A stretch of 64,000 bases of DNA, from assembly GCA_949293555.1 (NCBI GenBank), contig CASFDV010000002.1, forward strand, positions 232,210 to 296,209. The letters run 5' to 3'. The stretch comes from an uncultured Bacillota bacterium (GTDB lineage Bacteria > Bacillota_I > Bacilli_A > RFN20 > CAG-826). Numbering within the stretch: position 1 is the stretch's first letter; every line of letters starts with the position of its first letter. Made by a program: the position numbers and the translations under genes. Below, one piece after another: positions 20,806 through 28,470 of this stretch. Under the pieces are notes generated by a model. The model made no database searches, was not told the DNA's origin, and worked only from the letters and a program-made list of their open reading frames with translations.

Positions 20806-21516
20806 ATGGGCAGGGAAAGGATCCTGGAGCGCCTCCAGGCCCTCGGGGTGTACCCGCGGGAGGAAAGCGTGCCCCTCTACGAGCTCGCCTTCACCCATAG
20901 CTCGGTGAACGGGAACGCGGGGACCCGCCACAAGGACTACGAGCGGCTCGAGTTCCTCGGGGACGCCCTCATGGGCTTCCTCGTCGGGGAGCTTTGCTAT
21001 GAGCTCCACCCCGAGCTCCAGCAAGGGGGGCTCACCGCCCTCCGGGCCCATTTCATCCGCACGGAAGGGGAGGCTTCCCTCGCCAGGAAGCTGGGCTTCG
21101 GCCCCCTCGTCCTCGTCGGGAGCAGCTTCCAGGGGGATCCGGAGAAGAACGACTCCCTCATGGAGGACGTCCTCGAGAGCTTCCTCGGCGCGCTTCTTCT
21201 GGACCAGGGGCTCCCTTTCGCCCGTTCCTTCGTAAGGAACATCCTCGAGGAGGAGGTGGCCTCCGCCGTCCTTCCCTCGACGGAGAACCCCAAGAGCGAG
21301 CTCCAGGAAGTCATCCAGGCCGACCACCGGGAGTCGGTGACTTACCGCCTGATCTCGGAGAAGGGGCCTGCCCACGACAAGACGTTCGTCGTCGGGGTCT
21401 ACTTCGAGGACCAGGAGCTGGCCCGCGGGACGGGAAGAAGCAAGAAGGAGGCGGAGACCATGGCGGCGCGCCTTGCCCTGGAGAAGCTTGCCGACCGCGA
21501 GGAGGAGGGCGCCTGA
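20806..21516 (+). CDS. rnc: Ribonuclease III
   Basis: A 236-aa double-strand-specific RNase. The RNase III signature ERLEFLGDALMGFLV is near residues 45-60, with a second catalytic acidic residue in SLMEDVLESFLGALLLD. The C-terminal dsRNA-binding domain begins about residue 160 (NPKSELQEVIQAD) and ends ARGTGRSKKEAETMAARLALEKL. It processes rRNA precursors and structured mRNAs. It starts three bases after plsX and shares one base with ftsY. The gene smc, which lies between rnc and ftsY in Bacillus, is missing. Confidence 0.95.
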   Translation: MGRERILERLQALGVYPREESVPLYELAFTHSSVNGNAGTRHKDYERLEFLGDALMGFLVGELCYELHPELQQGGLTALRAHFIRTEGEASLARKLGFGPLVLVGSSFQGDPEKNDSLMEDVLESFLGALLLDQGLPFARSFVRNILEEEVASAVLPSTENPKSELQEVIQADHRESVTYRLISEKGPAHDKTFVVGVYFEDQELARGTGRSKKEAETMAARLALEKLADREEEGA

Positions 21517-22493
21517 TGGGTCTTTTCTCCTTCCTCCGCGAGAAGTTCTCCAAGAAGCCACGGGACGAGCGGCAGGATAGCTACGAGAAGGGGCTCAGGA
21601 AAAGCAGGGCCGCCTTCGCCGACCGGCTGAAGGAGCTTTCGAAGCGTTACGGGAAGGCCAGCGGGGCCTATTTCGAAGAACTCGAGGAGATCCTCATCGA
21701 GGCCGACGTCGGGGTGGCGCTCACCCTCCGCCTCGTCCAGGAGCTCATGGAGAAGGCCAGGAAGGAAGGGATCGAGGACACGGCGCGCCTCAACGAGGAG
21801 CTCGTCGACCTCATGTTCCTCGGCTACGTGGGCGAGGGGAAGATCGAGAACGAGATCCATTTCGCCCCCGAGGGGCCGACCGTCCTCCTCATGACCGGCG
21901 TGAACGGGGTGGGCAAGACCACGACGATCGCCAAGCTCGCGCTCCGCTACCAAGGGATGGGGAAGAGGGTGATGCTCGTCGCCGGGGACACCTTCCGCGC
22001 CGGGGCGAGGGAGCAGCTTTCCATCTGGGCCGAGCGTCTTTCCTGCCCGATCGTCCTCGGAAAGGAAGGGGCTGACCCCGCCTCGCTTTGCTACGAGGGG
22101 GCGGAACGGGCCCTGAGGGAGGGGATCGACCTTCTCATCGTCGACACCGCCGGACGTCTCCAGACGAAGCAGAACCTCATGGCGGAGCTTTCGAAGATGC
22201 GGAAGGTGCTCGGGAAGATCATCCCGGGCGCGCCCCACGAGACTTTCCTCGTGATCGACGCGACGACAGGGCAGAACGGGGTCAGCCAGGCGAAGGCCTT
22301 CGAGGAGGCGACCCCGCTGACTGGAATCGTGATAACCAAGATGGACGGGACGAGCAAGGGCGGGATCATCCTCTCGATCCGCGACGAGATCGGCGTGCCC
22401 GTCCGCTTCATCGGCCTCGGTGAAAGGATGGAGGACCTCCGGGAGTTCGACCTCGAGGAGTATCTGCATGCGCTCCTCCTCGCCCATGAGTGA
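21516..22493 (+). CDS. ftsY: Signal recognition particle receptor FtsY
   Basis: A 325-aa SRP-type GTPase. A short charged N-domain (about residues 1-110) is followed by the G-domain: G1 GVNGVGKTTTIAKLA, the DTFRAGAREQL insertion-box region, DTAGRLQTK (G3), TKMDGTSKGG (G4) and the C-terminal GLGERMEDLREFD. It docks ribosome-SRP complexes at the membrane. The acidic A-domain seen in E. coli is absent, typical of Firmicutes. It overlaps ylxM by 8 nt, and the operon continues with ylxM and ffh, placing both SRP GTPases together. Confidence 0.96.
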   Translation: MGLFSFLREKFSKKPRDERQDSYEKGLRKSRAAFADRLKELSKRYGKASGAYFEELEEILIEADVGVALTLRLVQELMEKARKEGIEDTARLNEELVDLMFLGYVGEGKIENEIHFAPEGPTVLLMTGVNGVGKTTTIAKLALRYQGMGKRVMLVAGDTFRAGAREQLSIWAERLSCPIVLGKEGADPASLCYEGAERALREGIDLLIVDTAGRLQTKQNLMAELSKMRKVLGKIIPGAPHETFLVIDATTGQNGVSQAKAFEEATPLTGIVITKMDGTSKGGIILSIRDEIGVPVRFIGLGERMEDLREFDLEEYLHALLLAHE

Positions 22494-22788
22494 GCTTGAG
22501 CGGCGCGTCCGGCTCGTCCGGCTTTACGACCTTTACGGGTCTCTTCTCTCCCCGTCCCAGAGGAAGGCCTTCGAAAGCCGCTACCTGGAGGACCTATCCC
22601 TTGGGGAGATGGCGGAGGAGGAAGGCGTCTCGCGCGCAGGGATCCAGGATGCGGTGAAAAAAGCCGAAAGAAAACTTGAGGAATGCGAGGATAAGCTCGG
22701 ATTCCTCGGACGGGTGGAGAAAGTCCTCCGCCTTCTCGAGGAAGGGAAGGACGAGGAAGCGAAGGAGGTTCTTAGGGATGGCATTTGA
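22486..22788 (+). CDS. ylxM: YlxM/p13-like helix-turn-helix SRP-associated protein
   Basis: A 100-aa protein of the UPF0122/YlxM family. The central helix-turn-helix reads LLSPSQRKAFESRYLEDLSLGEMAEEEGVSRAGIQDAVKKAERKL, like region 4 of sigma factors. It stimulates SRP assembly or GTPase activity in streptococci. It overlaps ftsY upstream by 8 nt and ffh downstream by 11 nt, so the three are translationally coupled. The start at 22486 matches family N-termini; an earlier in-frame Met would lie deep inside ftsY. Confidence 0.88.
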   Translation: MSELERRVRLVRLYDLYGSLLSPSQRKAFESRYLEDLSLGEMAEEEGVSRAGIQDAVKKAERKLEECEDKLGFLGRVEKVLRLLEEGKDEEAKEVLRDGI

Positions 22789-24112
22789 GTCTTTGATGGA
22801 AAAGTTCCAGCGGGTCTTCAAGAAGATGCGGGGGGAGAGCACCCTCAGCGAGAAGAACATCGAGGGGGCGCTGGGGGAGATCCGGGTCGCCCTCCTGGAA
22901 AGCGACGTCAACTACAAGGTCGTGAAGGAGTTCCTCCAGCATGTGCGCGAGAAAGCGCTCGGGCAGGAGGTCCTCCTCAAGGTCAATCCGAGCGAGATGC
23001 TCGTGAAGATCTGCCATGACGAGCTCCTCGCCCTCCTTGGCTCCGGGGAGACCGCCCTGAAGCGCGGGAAGCCCCTAACGACCATCCTTCTCGTCGGCCT
23101 CCAGGGATCGGGCAAGACCACCACCGCGGGCAAGCTCGCCCTCCGCCTGAAGGCGAAGGAAGGGAGGAAGCCCCTCCTCGCCGGGCTCGACGTCTATCGC
23201 CCCGCGGCCATCGACCAGCTTCGGGAAATCGCTTCGAAGATCGACGTCCCCTTCTTCAGCCTCGGGACGAAAGCGGATCCCGTGGACATCGCCCTCAAGG
23301 CGCGGGAGGAGGCGCTAAGCCTGGGCAGGGACACCCTCATCCTCGACACCGCCGGGCGCCTTCAGATCGACGAGCCCTTGATGGAGGAGCTCCGGAACAT
23401 CATCCGGAAGGTCCATCCGGAGGAATCCCTCCTCCTCGTCGACGCGATGGCGGGCCAGGACGCGGTGAACGTCGCCAAGGCGTTCCATGAGTCGGTCCCT
23501 CTCACGGGCATCGTGATGAGCAAGCTGGACGGCGACGCCAAGGGCGGCGCGGCGCTTTCGATCAAGCACATGTCCGGCCTTCCCATCAAGTTCGCCGGCG
23601 TGGGCGAGAAGCTCGAGGACCTCGAGGAGTTCCATCCCGACCGCATGGCCGACCGCATCCTCGGGATGGGGGACGTGGTGAGCCTCGTGGAGAAGGCCCA
23701 GGAGGTCATTTCCGAGAAGGAGGCCGCCCGCGCCGGGCGGAAGATGCTCGAGGGGGAGTTCACTCTCGAGGACATGATCGACCAGATGAAGATGGTCCGC
23801 CGGATCGGCTCCCTAGGGGCGATCGCGAAGATGATCCCGGGCATGCCTTCCCTCACGGACGAGCAGAAGGAGAGGGCTGAGCGCGAGATGAAGATCTTCG
23901 AGGTCGTCGTCTCCTCGATGACTCCTTATGAGAGAAGGCATCCGGAATGCCTCAAGAACTCCAGGAAGCAGCGCATCGCCCGCGGGTCCGGCACCACGCA
24001 GGCGGACGTGAACCGCGTGCTACGGAAGTACGAGCAGAGCCGTGATATGATGAAGAAAATGAAGGGTCTCAGGGGCGGGCGCGGCCTTCCCCCGGGATTC
24101 CGCGGTTTCTAG
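22778..24112 (+). CDS. ffh: Signal recognition particle protein Ffh
   Basis: A 444-aa SRP54 homologue. N-domain at residues 1-90; G-domain with GLQGSGKTTTAGKLA, DVYRPAAIDQL, DTAGRLQIDEPLMEEL and SKLDGDAKGGAALS. The C-terminal M-domain, from about residue 320, is methionine-rich (EDMIDQMKMVRRIGSLGAIAKMIPGM) and holds the 4.5S RNA-binding RKQRIARGSGT motif. The start is chosen from GAAGGAGG at about 22761-22768 and the family N-terminus MAFESLMEKFQ. Its usual downstream neighbour rpsP is not adjacent; an esterase gene and the inverted rpsP operon follow. Confidence 0.96.
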   Translation: MAFESLMEKFQRVFKKMRGESTLSEKNIEGALGEIRVALLESDVNYKVVKEFLQHVREKALGQEVLLKVNPSEMLVKICHDELLALLGSGETALKRGKPLTTILLVGLQGSGKTTTAGKLALRLKAKEGRKPLLAGLDVYRPAAIDQLREIASKIDVPFFSLGTKADPVDIALKAREEALSLGRDTLILDTAGRLQIDEPLMEELRNIIRKVHPEESLLLVDAMAGQDAVNVAKAFHESVPLTGIVMSKLDGDAKGGAALSIKHMSGLPIKFAGVGEKLEDLEEFHPDRMADRILGMGDVVSLVEKAQEVISEKEAARAGRKMLEGEFTLEDMIDQMKMVRRIGSLGAIAKMIPGMPSLTDEQKERAEREMKIFEVVVSSMTPYERRHPECLKNSRKQRIARGSGTTQADVNRVLRKYEQSRDMMKKMKGLRGGRGLPPGFRGF

Positions 24113-24121
24113 GAGGTAGGA

Positions 24122-25006
24122 ATGGCATCCATCAAGGACAGGCTCGTCGCCTGGCATAGGCGGCGGGGCACGAAGAAGGTCGACGACGCGCGCGATCGGA
24201 ACATCAAGGACGTTGACGGGGTCGAGAGCCTCGAGTTCCCTTATGGCCCGGGGAAAGGGAAGTACTGGCGGCTGGATGTCCATCGCCCGGTGGAAAGGAA
24301 GGGGCCTCTCTCCGCGATCATGGTCGTCCACGGGGGAGGCTTCTCCTACGGGACCAAGGAGACGTACCGCCTATACGGCCGCTACCTCGCCAAGCAAGGC
24401 TTCGGGGTCGTCGTCTTCAGCTACCCCCTGGCGCCGGAAGCGCGCTTCCCGACCCAGCTCCTCGCGGTGGACAAGGCGATGGAATGGCTTAAGAGCAACG
24501 GGGAACGACTTGGGATATCCTTGGAAAAGCCGCTTCTTTTTGGGGATTCCGCAGGAGGGCACCTCGCGTTCCACTATGCCGAGATCTGCGGGAGGGCCGA
24601 TCTGAGGACCCTCTTCCACCAGCACTGGGGCACGAACTTCAAGTGCCCTCTTGCGATCGGAGGCCTCGGGCTCAACTGCGCGACCTTCCGGAACCTTTCC
24701 GATCCCGAAGACTCCCTGAACCATTGGCTCGGGACCGCGGGGCGCCTTGGAAAGGAGCTCGATCCCCTCGCCTTCGTCGGGGACTATCTCCCGCCCATGT
24801 ACCTTCTGACGGGGGACGGGGACTTCCTCCTCGGGGAAAACCAGGCGATGCACCGGCTCCTCGACGAGGCGGGCATCCCGCACGGGTATAAGGAATACGT
24901 CGGGAAGAACGCCCCTCTTTCCCATGTGTTCCACTGCAACCTCGCCCTCGAGGAGGCCATCGAGGCGAACCAGGACGAGATCCAGTATTTGATGAAGAGG
25001 CGCTAG
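24122..25006 (+). CDS. Alpha/beta-hydrolase esterase (HSL-type)
   Basis: A 294-aa alpha/beta hydrolase. The oxyanion-hole motif HGGG is at residues 70-73, the nucleophile Ser143 is in GDSAGG, an acid Asp is in LLTGDGDF, and a catalytic His is likely in PLSHVFHCN. HGGG plus GDSAGG is the pattern of hormone-sensitive-lipase-type carboxylesterases. There is no signal peptide, so it is cytoplasmic. AGGAGGT precedes the ATG. It lies after ffh in the same direction and meets trmD tail-to-tail with a 4-nt overlap and no terminator between. It is absent from the canonical gene order, so it is a local insertion. Substrate unknown. Confidence 0.85.
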   Translation: MASIKDRLVAWHRRRGTKKVDDARDRNIKDVDGVESLEFPYGPGKGKYWRLDVHRPVERKGPLSAIMVVHGGGFSYGTKETYRLYGRYLAKQGFGVVVFSYPLAPEARFPTQLLAVDKAMEWLKSNGERLGISLEKPLLFGDSAGGHLAFHYAEICGRADLRTLFHQHWGTNFKCPLAIGGLGLNCATFRNLSDPEDSLNHWLGTAGRLGKELDPLAFVGDYLPPMYLLTGDGDFLLGENQAMHRLLDEAGIPHGYKEYVGKNAPLSHVFHCNLALEEAIEANQDEIQYLMKRR

Positions 25007-25791
25007 TCCTCTTCCTTATGAAGGAAGCGCCGCCCTTTCTCGAGGGCGGCTTTTTCCCATTTCGCCTCTCGGAGGCCGTCGAGCTCCTCGAGAAGCTTCC
25101 GATCTTCCTTCGTGAGGGAGAGCCGTTCGAAGAGGTCCGGCCTCCTTTCCCTCGTGATGCGGAGCTGCTCCCTCCTCCTCCAGAGGCGGATCGCCTCGTG
25201 GTTCCCGGAATAGAGGATGTCGGGGACCTTCATCCCCCGGTACTCGTAGGGCTCGGTCCACTGGGGATATTCGAGGAGGGGCTCGTTGAAGCTTTCTTCC
25301 CCCAGGGACTCGTTCGCGATCGCCCCGTCGAGGAGGCGGATGACGGAGTCGGCGATCGCCATCGCGGGGATCTCGCCACCCGTGAGGACGAAGTCGCCCA
25401 TGGATACTTCCTCGTCGACGAAGGAGGAGACCCTTTCGTCGACCCCCTCGTAGTGGCCGCAGACGAGGATGAGGCCCTCTTCCTTGGAAAGCCTCCTGGC
25501 ATCGTCCTGGGAGAACGTCTTTCCCCGGGGGGACATGAGGAGGACGCGGCTTCCCGGCGCTTTCCTATTCGCCTCCTCGATCGCGTCGACGATCGGCTGG
25601 GCCTTCTGGATGAGCCCGGCGCCTCCCCCGATGGAGGGGGTGTCGGTCCTGCCGTAGCGATCCTTCGTGAAGGAGCGGATCTGGACCGCTTCGAAAGTGG
25701 CGACCCCCTTCCCGAGGGCGCGCTTGATGATGCTCTGGCCCTGGAAGCCTTCGAACATCTCGGGGAACAGGGTGAGGACCTGGATCTTCAT
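25003..25791 (-). CDS. trmD: tRNA (guanine-37-N1)-methyltransferase
   Basis: A 262-aa SPOUT methyltransferase that makes m1G37 in tRNAs reading CNN codons, preventing frameshifting. Motifs: MKIQVLTLFPEMF at the N-terminus, GGGAGLIQKAQPI, LILVCGHYEGVDERV (the SAM-binding trefoil knot begins here), MGDFVLTGGEIPAMAI and the C-terminal YSGNHEAIRLWRR. It overlaps rimM by 4 nt and is the last gene of the inverted rpsP-khpA-rimM-trmD operon. The length is slightly above typical because of a charged C-terminal helix. Confidence 0.96.
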   Translation of the reverse strand: MKIQVLTLFPEMFEGFQGQSIIKRALGKGVATFEAVQIRSFTKDRYGRTDTPSIGGGAGLIQKAQPIVDAIEEANRKAPGSRVLLMSPRGKTFSQDDARRLSKEEGLILVCGHYEGVDERVSSFVDEEVSMGDFVLTGGEIPAMAIADSVIRLLDGAIANESLGEESFNEPLLEYPQWTEPYEYRGMKVPDILYSGNHEAIRLWRRREQLRITRERRPDLFERLSLTKEDRKLLEELDGLREAKWEKAALEKGRRFLHKEED

Positions 25792-26306
25792 AAAAGTCCG
25801 GGGATGACCTGGATGACGATCTTCTTGCTCTCGAGATCAAGGTCGAGGACGAACTTCTTGTCGAGGAAAGGGACGGTGAAGCGCCCGCCTTCCTTCTTCT
25901 CGACGACGAGGTTGAGGACGGGGGCGTTCTGCATGGTGTCGACGACCGTCCCGAGGAGGTTCCCGTCCTGGTCGTAGCAGGAAAGCCCCTTGAGGTCCTC
26001 GAGCCTGTAGTAGCCTTCCGGGACGGGGGCTTCCTCCTTCCTGATGTAGAGGGAAAGCCCGCGGAGGGACTCGGCCTCTTCCGGCGTCCTGATTTCCTCG
26101 AAAAGGAAGGTGAGGGCGTTCCCGGAGGCGCGGTAGGAGCGGAGGGTGAGCTCCTTGCCGCCTTCCTTGGCCTCCTCCTGCCTCGCGAGGAGCTTCCTGC
26201 CCTTGGTGAAGCGGAGCTCGGGGAAGCTCGTCAGGGAGCGGGCCTTGACCTCGCCCTTGAGGGCGAAGGGCTTACCGAGCTCGGCGACCTTGATCCACTC
26301 GTCCAT
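25788..26306 (-). CDS. rimM: Ribosome maturation factor RimM
   Basis: A 172-aa 30S maturation factor that binds S19. The N-terminal beta-barrel domain starts IKVAELGKPFALKGEVKARSLTSFPE; the linker EGYYRLEDLKGL and the C-terminal PRC-barrel (GNLLGTVVDTMQ, VPFLDKKFVLDLDLESKKIVIQVIPGLL) follow. It overlaps trmD by 4 nt and follows khpA after 18 nt. The usual GKPFGLKGEVK motif is present as GKPFALKGEVK. Confidence 0.92.
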   Translation of the reverse strand: MDEWIKVAELGKPFALKGEVKARSLTSFPELRFTKGRKLLARQEEAKEGGKELTLRSYRASGNALTFLFEEIRTPEEAESLRGLSLYIRKEEAPVPEGYYRLEDLKGLSCYDQDGNLLGTVVDTMQNAPVLNLVVEKKEGGRFTVPFLDKKFVLDLDLESKKIVIQVIPGLL

Positions 26307-26324
26307 GGAGAAAAAGAACGCCTT

Positions 26325-26603
26325 CTAGGCGTTCTCCCCCTCGGCTTCGGAGAAGCTTTCGAACTTCAGGTGGACCCTGGTGTTCGTGTCCTCGGCCTTG
26401 GCGGCGATGCGGATGACCTCGCGGAGGGCGTTGGCGACGACCCCGCGCTTCCCGATGAGGCGCTTGGTGTCCTCCTCGTCGGCGCAGATGAGGATCGTGA
26501 GGTCGCGGTCCGACCCGGAGGGAATCTCGCGGATGATGATGTCGTCGGGATGCTCGACCATCGGGTCGATCAGGCCGTGGATGGCCTTGACGTAGTCGGC
26601 CAT
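26325..26603 (-). CDS. khpA: KhpA (YlqC), KH-domain RNA-binding protein
   Basis: A 92-aa single KH-domain protein. The RNA-binding GxxG loop is GKRG in RLIGKRGVVANALREVIRIAA, preceded by the TILICADEEDTK strand and the DYVKAIHGLIDPMVEHPDDI N-terminal helix. In Firmicutes KhpA pairs with KhpB and binds many RNAs. It starts two bases after rpsP, the conserved rpsP-ylqC order. The start was trimmed from a longer open frame overlapping rpsP in another register; MADYVKA is the family start. Confidence 0.92.
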   Translation of the reverse strand: MADYVKAIHGLIDPMVEHPDDIIIREIPSGSDRDLTILICADEEDTKRLIGKRGVVANALREVIRIAAKAEDTNTRVHLKFESFSEAEGENA

Positions 26604-26605
26604 CC

Positions 26606-26878
26606 TTAGTTCTTCTTGGCCTTCGCGGCGTTGAACTTGGCGATGATGCCCTTGGCGGTCAGCATCGCGCGGACGGAGTCGCTGGGGATGGCGCCGTTCT
26701 GGAGCCACTTGAGCGCCTTCTCCTCGTCGATCGCGGCCTCCTTGGCGCCCTTGGCGGGGTCGTAGACGCCGATCTGCTCGATGATGCGGCCGTCCCTGGC
26801 GGAGCGGCTGTCGCTGGCGACGATGCGGAAGAAGGGATCCTTGTGGCGTCCGATGCGGGTGAGTCTGAGCTTGACCAT
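26606..26878 (-). CDS. rpsP: 30S ribosomal protein S16
   Basis: A 90-aa S16: MVKLRLTRIGRHKDPFFRIVASDSRSARDGRIIEQIGVYDP is the conserved N-terminal half, followed by the ALKWLQNGAIPSDSVRAMLTAKGI helix region. It is the first gene of the minus-strand operon rpsP-khpA-rimM-trmD. A Shine-Dalgarno AGGAG lies at 26887-26891 (complement) and a strong promoter about 30-55 bp upstream. In Bacilli this operon normally continues from ffh in the same direction; here it is inverted. Confidence 0.97.
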   Translation of the reverse strand: MVKLRLTRIGRHKDPFFRIVASDSRSARDGRIIEQIGVYDPAKGAKEAAIDEEKALKWLQNGAIPSDSVRAMLTAKGIIAKFNAAKAKKN

Positions 26879-26907
26879 GGTGTTATCTCCTGTTTTCTAC
26901 GGAGCGG

Positions 26908-26936
26908 AATATCCTCTTCCGGAAATGGTTTGTCAA
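26908..26936 (-). promoter_or_regulatory. Promoter of the rpsP operon
   Basis: On the complement: TTGACA (26931-26936), 17-bp spacer, GATATT (26908-26913). It is one of the few perfect -35 hexamers in the window and fits strong ribosomal-protein expression. Confidence 0.75.
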
Positions 26937-27013
26937 GTTGATTTGCTTGACATCGTTCCTTCCTTGGCCTGGGCATCTCCCGTCCCCTGGGTCCGGTAGT
27001 CTCAGGCCATGGT

Positions 27014-28237
27014 CTAGAGATAGCTTATGGGTACCGCCTTATCCGATTCCGAAAGGGAGAGGACCTTGTCGTACATGCAGACGAGTGCGCCTTCGCCGCG
27101 CTTTTTTCCCGGAATTACGTCCAGCTTCCGGAACGAGGCGATGTCGCTTGCCCGCGGGTCGGCGTGCTTCTTGATTTCCACGGGATGGAGCCTGTCCCCA
27201 TCCTCGATGAGGAGATCGATCTCGTACATGTCCTTGTCCCTATAGAAATAGAGAGGTGGCTCGAGGATCCCCTGGTTGCTGTAGCTCTTAATGATCTCCG
27301 CAATCACGAAGTTTTCGAAGAAATGACCCGCCATCGCCCCGTCCTTCAGGACCGCGGGAGTCGTCCACTTGGTGAGATACGCGGCAAGCCCCGTGTCCAG
27401 GAAGTAGACCTTGGGAGTTTTGACGGCGCGCTTGAGGAGATTGCTCGAGTATGGGCGGAGGAGATAGACGAGGTTCGAGGCGACCAGAATCGACATCCAT
27501 CGCTCCGCGGTCGGGAGGCTGATCCCGACGTCCCGGGCAAGGGAGGCTAAGTTCAGAAGCTGGCCGATGGATGAGGCCAGCGCGACCATGAACTTGGAGA
27601 ACTTGACCTCGTCCCCTATTTCAGATAGTTCCCGGACGTCCCGCTCGATGTAGGTGCTGACGTAGGAACCGTAGAAGAGGCGCCAGTCGAAATCTTCGTT
27701 ATCGACGAGCTCAGGCATGCTTCCCCGATGGACCATGTCCCAGACCTCGGAATAGGGGATAGGGACAAGCTCTTTCTCCCTTGCTTTCAGGTACTCATCG
27801 GTTGGGGTAAAAGGAGAGTCGAAGGAGACCCCCTTCCGTTCCCGGATCGATAGGCCAAGGAGGGTAATGAGCCCGATTCGCCCGGCAAGGGACTCGCTTA
27901 CGCCTTTCATCATCCGGAACTGCTGGGAGCCACACATGTAGAACTGGCCCTTTTTCCTCTCCTTGTCCAGCCACAGCTTGATTTCTTCGAAGAGAAGGGG
28001 TGCCTTCTGGATCTCGTCGACGAAGACGGGAGGAGGATTGTCAAGGAAGAAGGTATGGGTCCTTTCCTCCGCGGAAGCGCGGAGAATCGCATCATCCATG
28101 CTGACGCGCCGAATCCCGCTCGCCACCCTCTCGAGCATCGTTGTCTTTCCGACCTGCCTTGGCCCGGCGACCAGGACGGCGCCAAACATTTTAGCCAGCC
28201 TTCTGACTGTCGCCTCGGCATGCCTTTTTATATACAT
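27014..28237 (-). CDS. AAA+ ATPase with C-terminal DUF4143 domain
   Basis: A 407-aa protein. An N-terminal AAA_14 P-loop reads VAGPRQVGKTTML (Walker A, residues about 23-35), with Walker B in PPPVFVDEIQKAP. The C-terminal half is DUF4143-like: VKTPKVYFLDTGLAAYL and the nuclease-like core FENFVIAEIIKSY...FYRDKDMYEIDLLIEDGDRLHPVEIKKHA, where Glu/Asp and EIK resemble a PD-(D/E)XK active site. Such ATPases are common, often many per genome, in gut Firmicutes and Bacteroidetes; their role is not established. It interrupts the trmD/rplS neighbourhood. GC appears a little lower than its neighbours, compatible with acquisition. Confidence 0.85.
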   Translation of the reverse strand: MYIKRHAEATVRRLAKMFGAVLVAGPRQVGKTTMLERVASGIRRVSMDDAILRASAEERTHTFFLDNPPPVFVDEIQKAPLLFEEIKLWLDKERKKGQFYMCGSQQFRMMKGVSESLAGRIGLITLLGLSIRERKGVSFDSPFTPTDEYLKAREKELVPIPYSEVWDMVHRGSMPELVDNEDFDWRLFYGSYVSTYIERDVRELSEIGDEVKFSKFMVALASSIGQLLNLASLARDVGISLPTAERWMSILVASNLVYLLRPYSSNLLKRAVKTPKVYFLDTGLAAYLTKWTTPAVLKDGAMAGHFFENFVIAEIIKSYSNQGILEPPLYFYRDKDMYEIDLLIEDGDRLHPVEIKKHADPRASDIASFRKLDVIPGKKRGEGALVCMYDKVLSLSESDKAVPISYL

Positions 28238-28249
28238 AAGTTCCCCCTT

Positions 28250-28284
28250 CCGGCTAATCTAATTCCAGATGTTATTTTAGCCGG
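28250..28284. repeat. Inverted repeat upstream of the DUF4143 ATPase
   Basis: Perfect 8-bp arms CCGGCTAA (28250-28257) and TTAGCCGG (28277-28284) around a 19-nt centre. It sits 13-47 bp upstream of the minus-strand start, so it could be an operator or a leader hairpin. On the minus strand a TAAAAT lies inside one arm. Confidence 0.5.
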
Positions 28285-28429
28285 TTTTATGGATGGACGA
28301 GGGATGAGTTTCTTGGTAGGCGCTGCACTTAATATCGAAAGAGGCGTGATGATGTCCTCAGGGCTGATCGTCTTGTGCTTCCTTTCCTCCTCCCTTGGCG
28401 GAGAAACCTACGCTCACAATTGGACTGAC
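28285..28429. other. Non-coding stretch between the ATPase gene and the IS
   Basis: About 150 bp with no convincing gene, RNA or repeat. Before IS insertion it would have continued directly into the rplS promoter. Confidence 0.5.
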
Positions 28430-28446
28430 AGAGGCCATGTTCGCCC
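28430..28446. repeat. Left copy of the 17-bp IS target-site duplication
   Basis: AGAGGCCATGTTCGCCC, identical to 29877-29893 on the far side of the IS. Confidence 0.9.
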
Positions 28447-28470
28447 TGTCGTTATGAGGTGACTTGTTTC

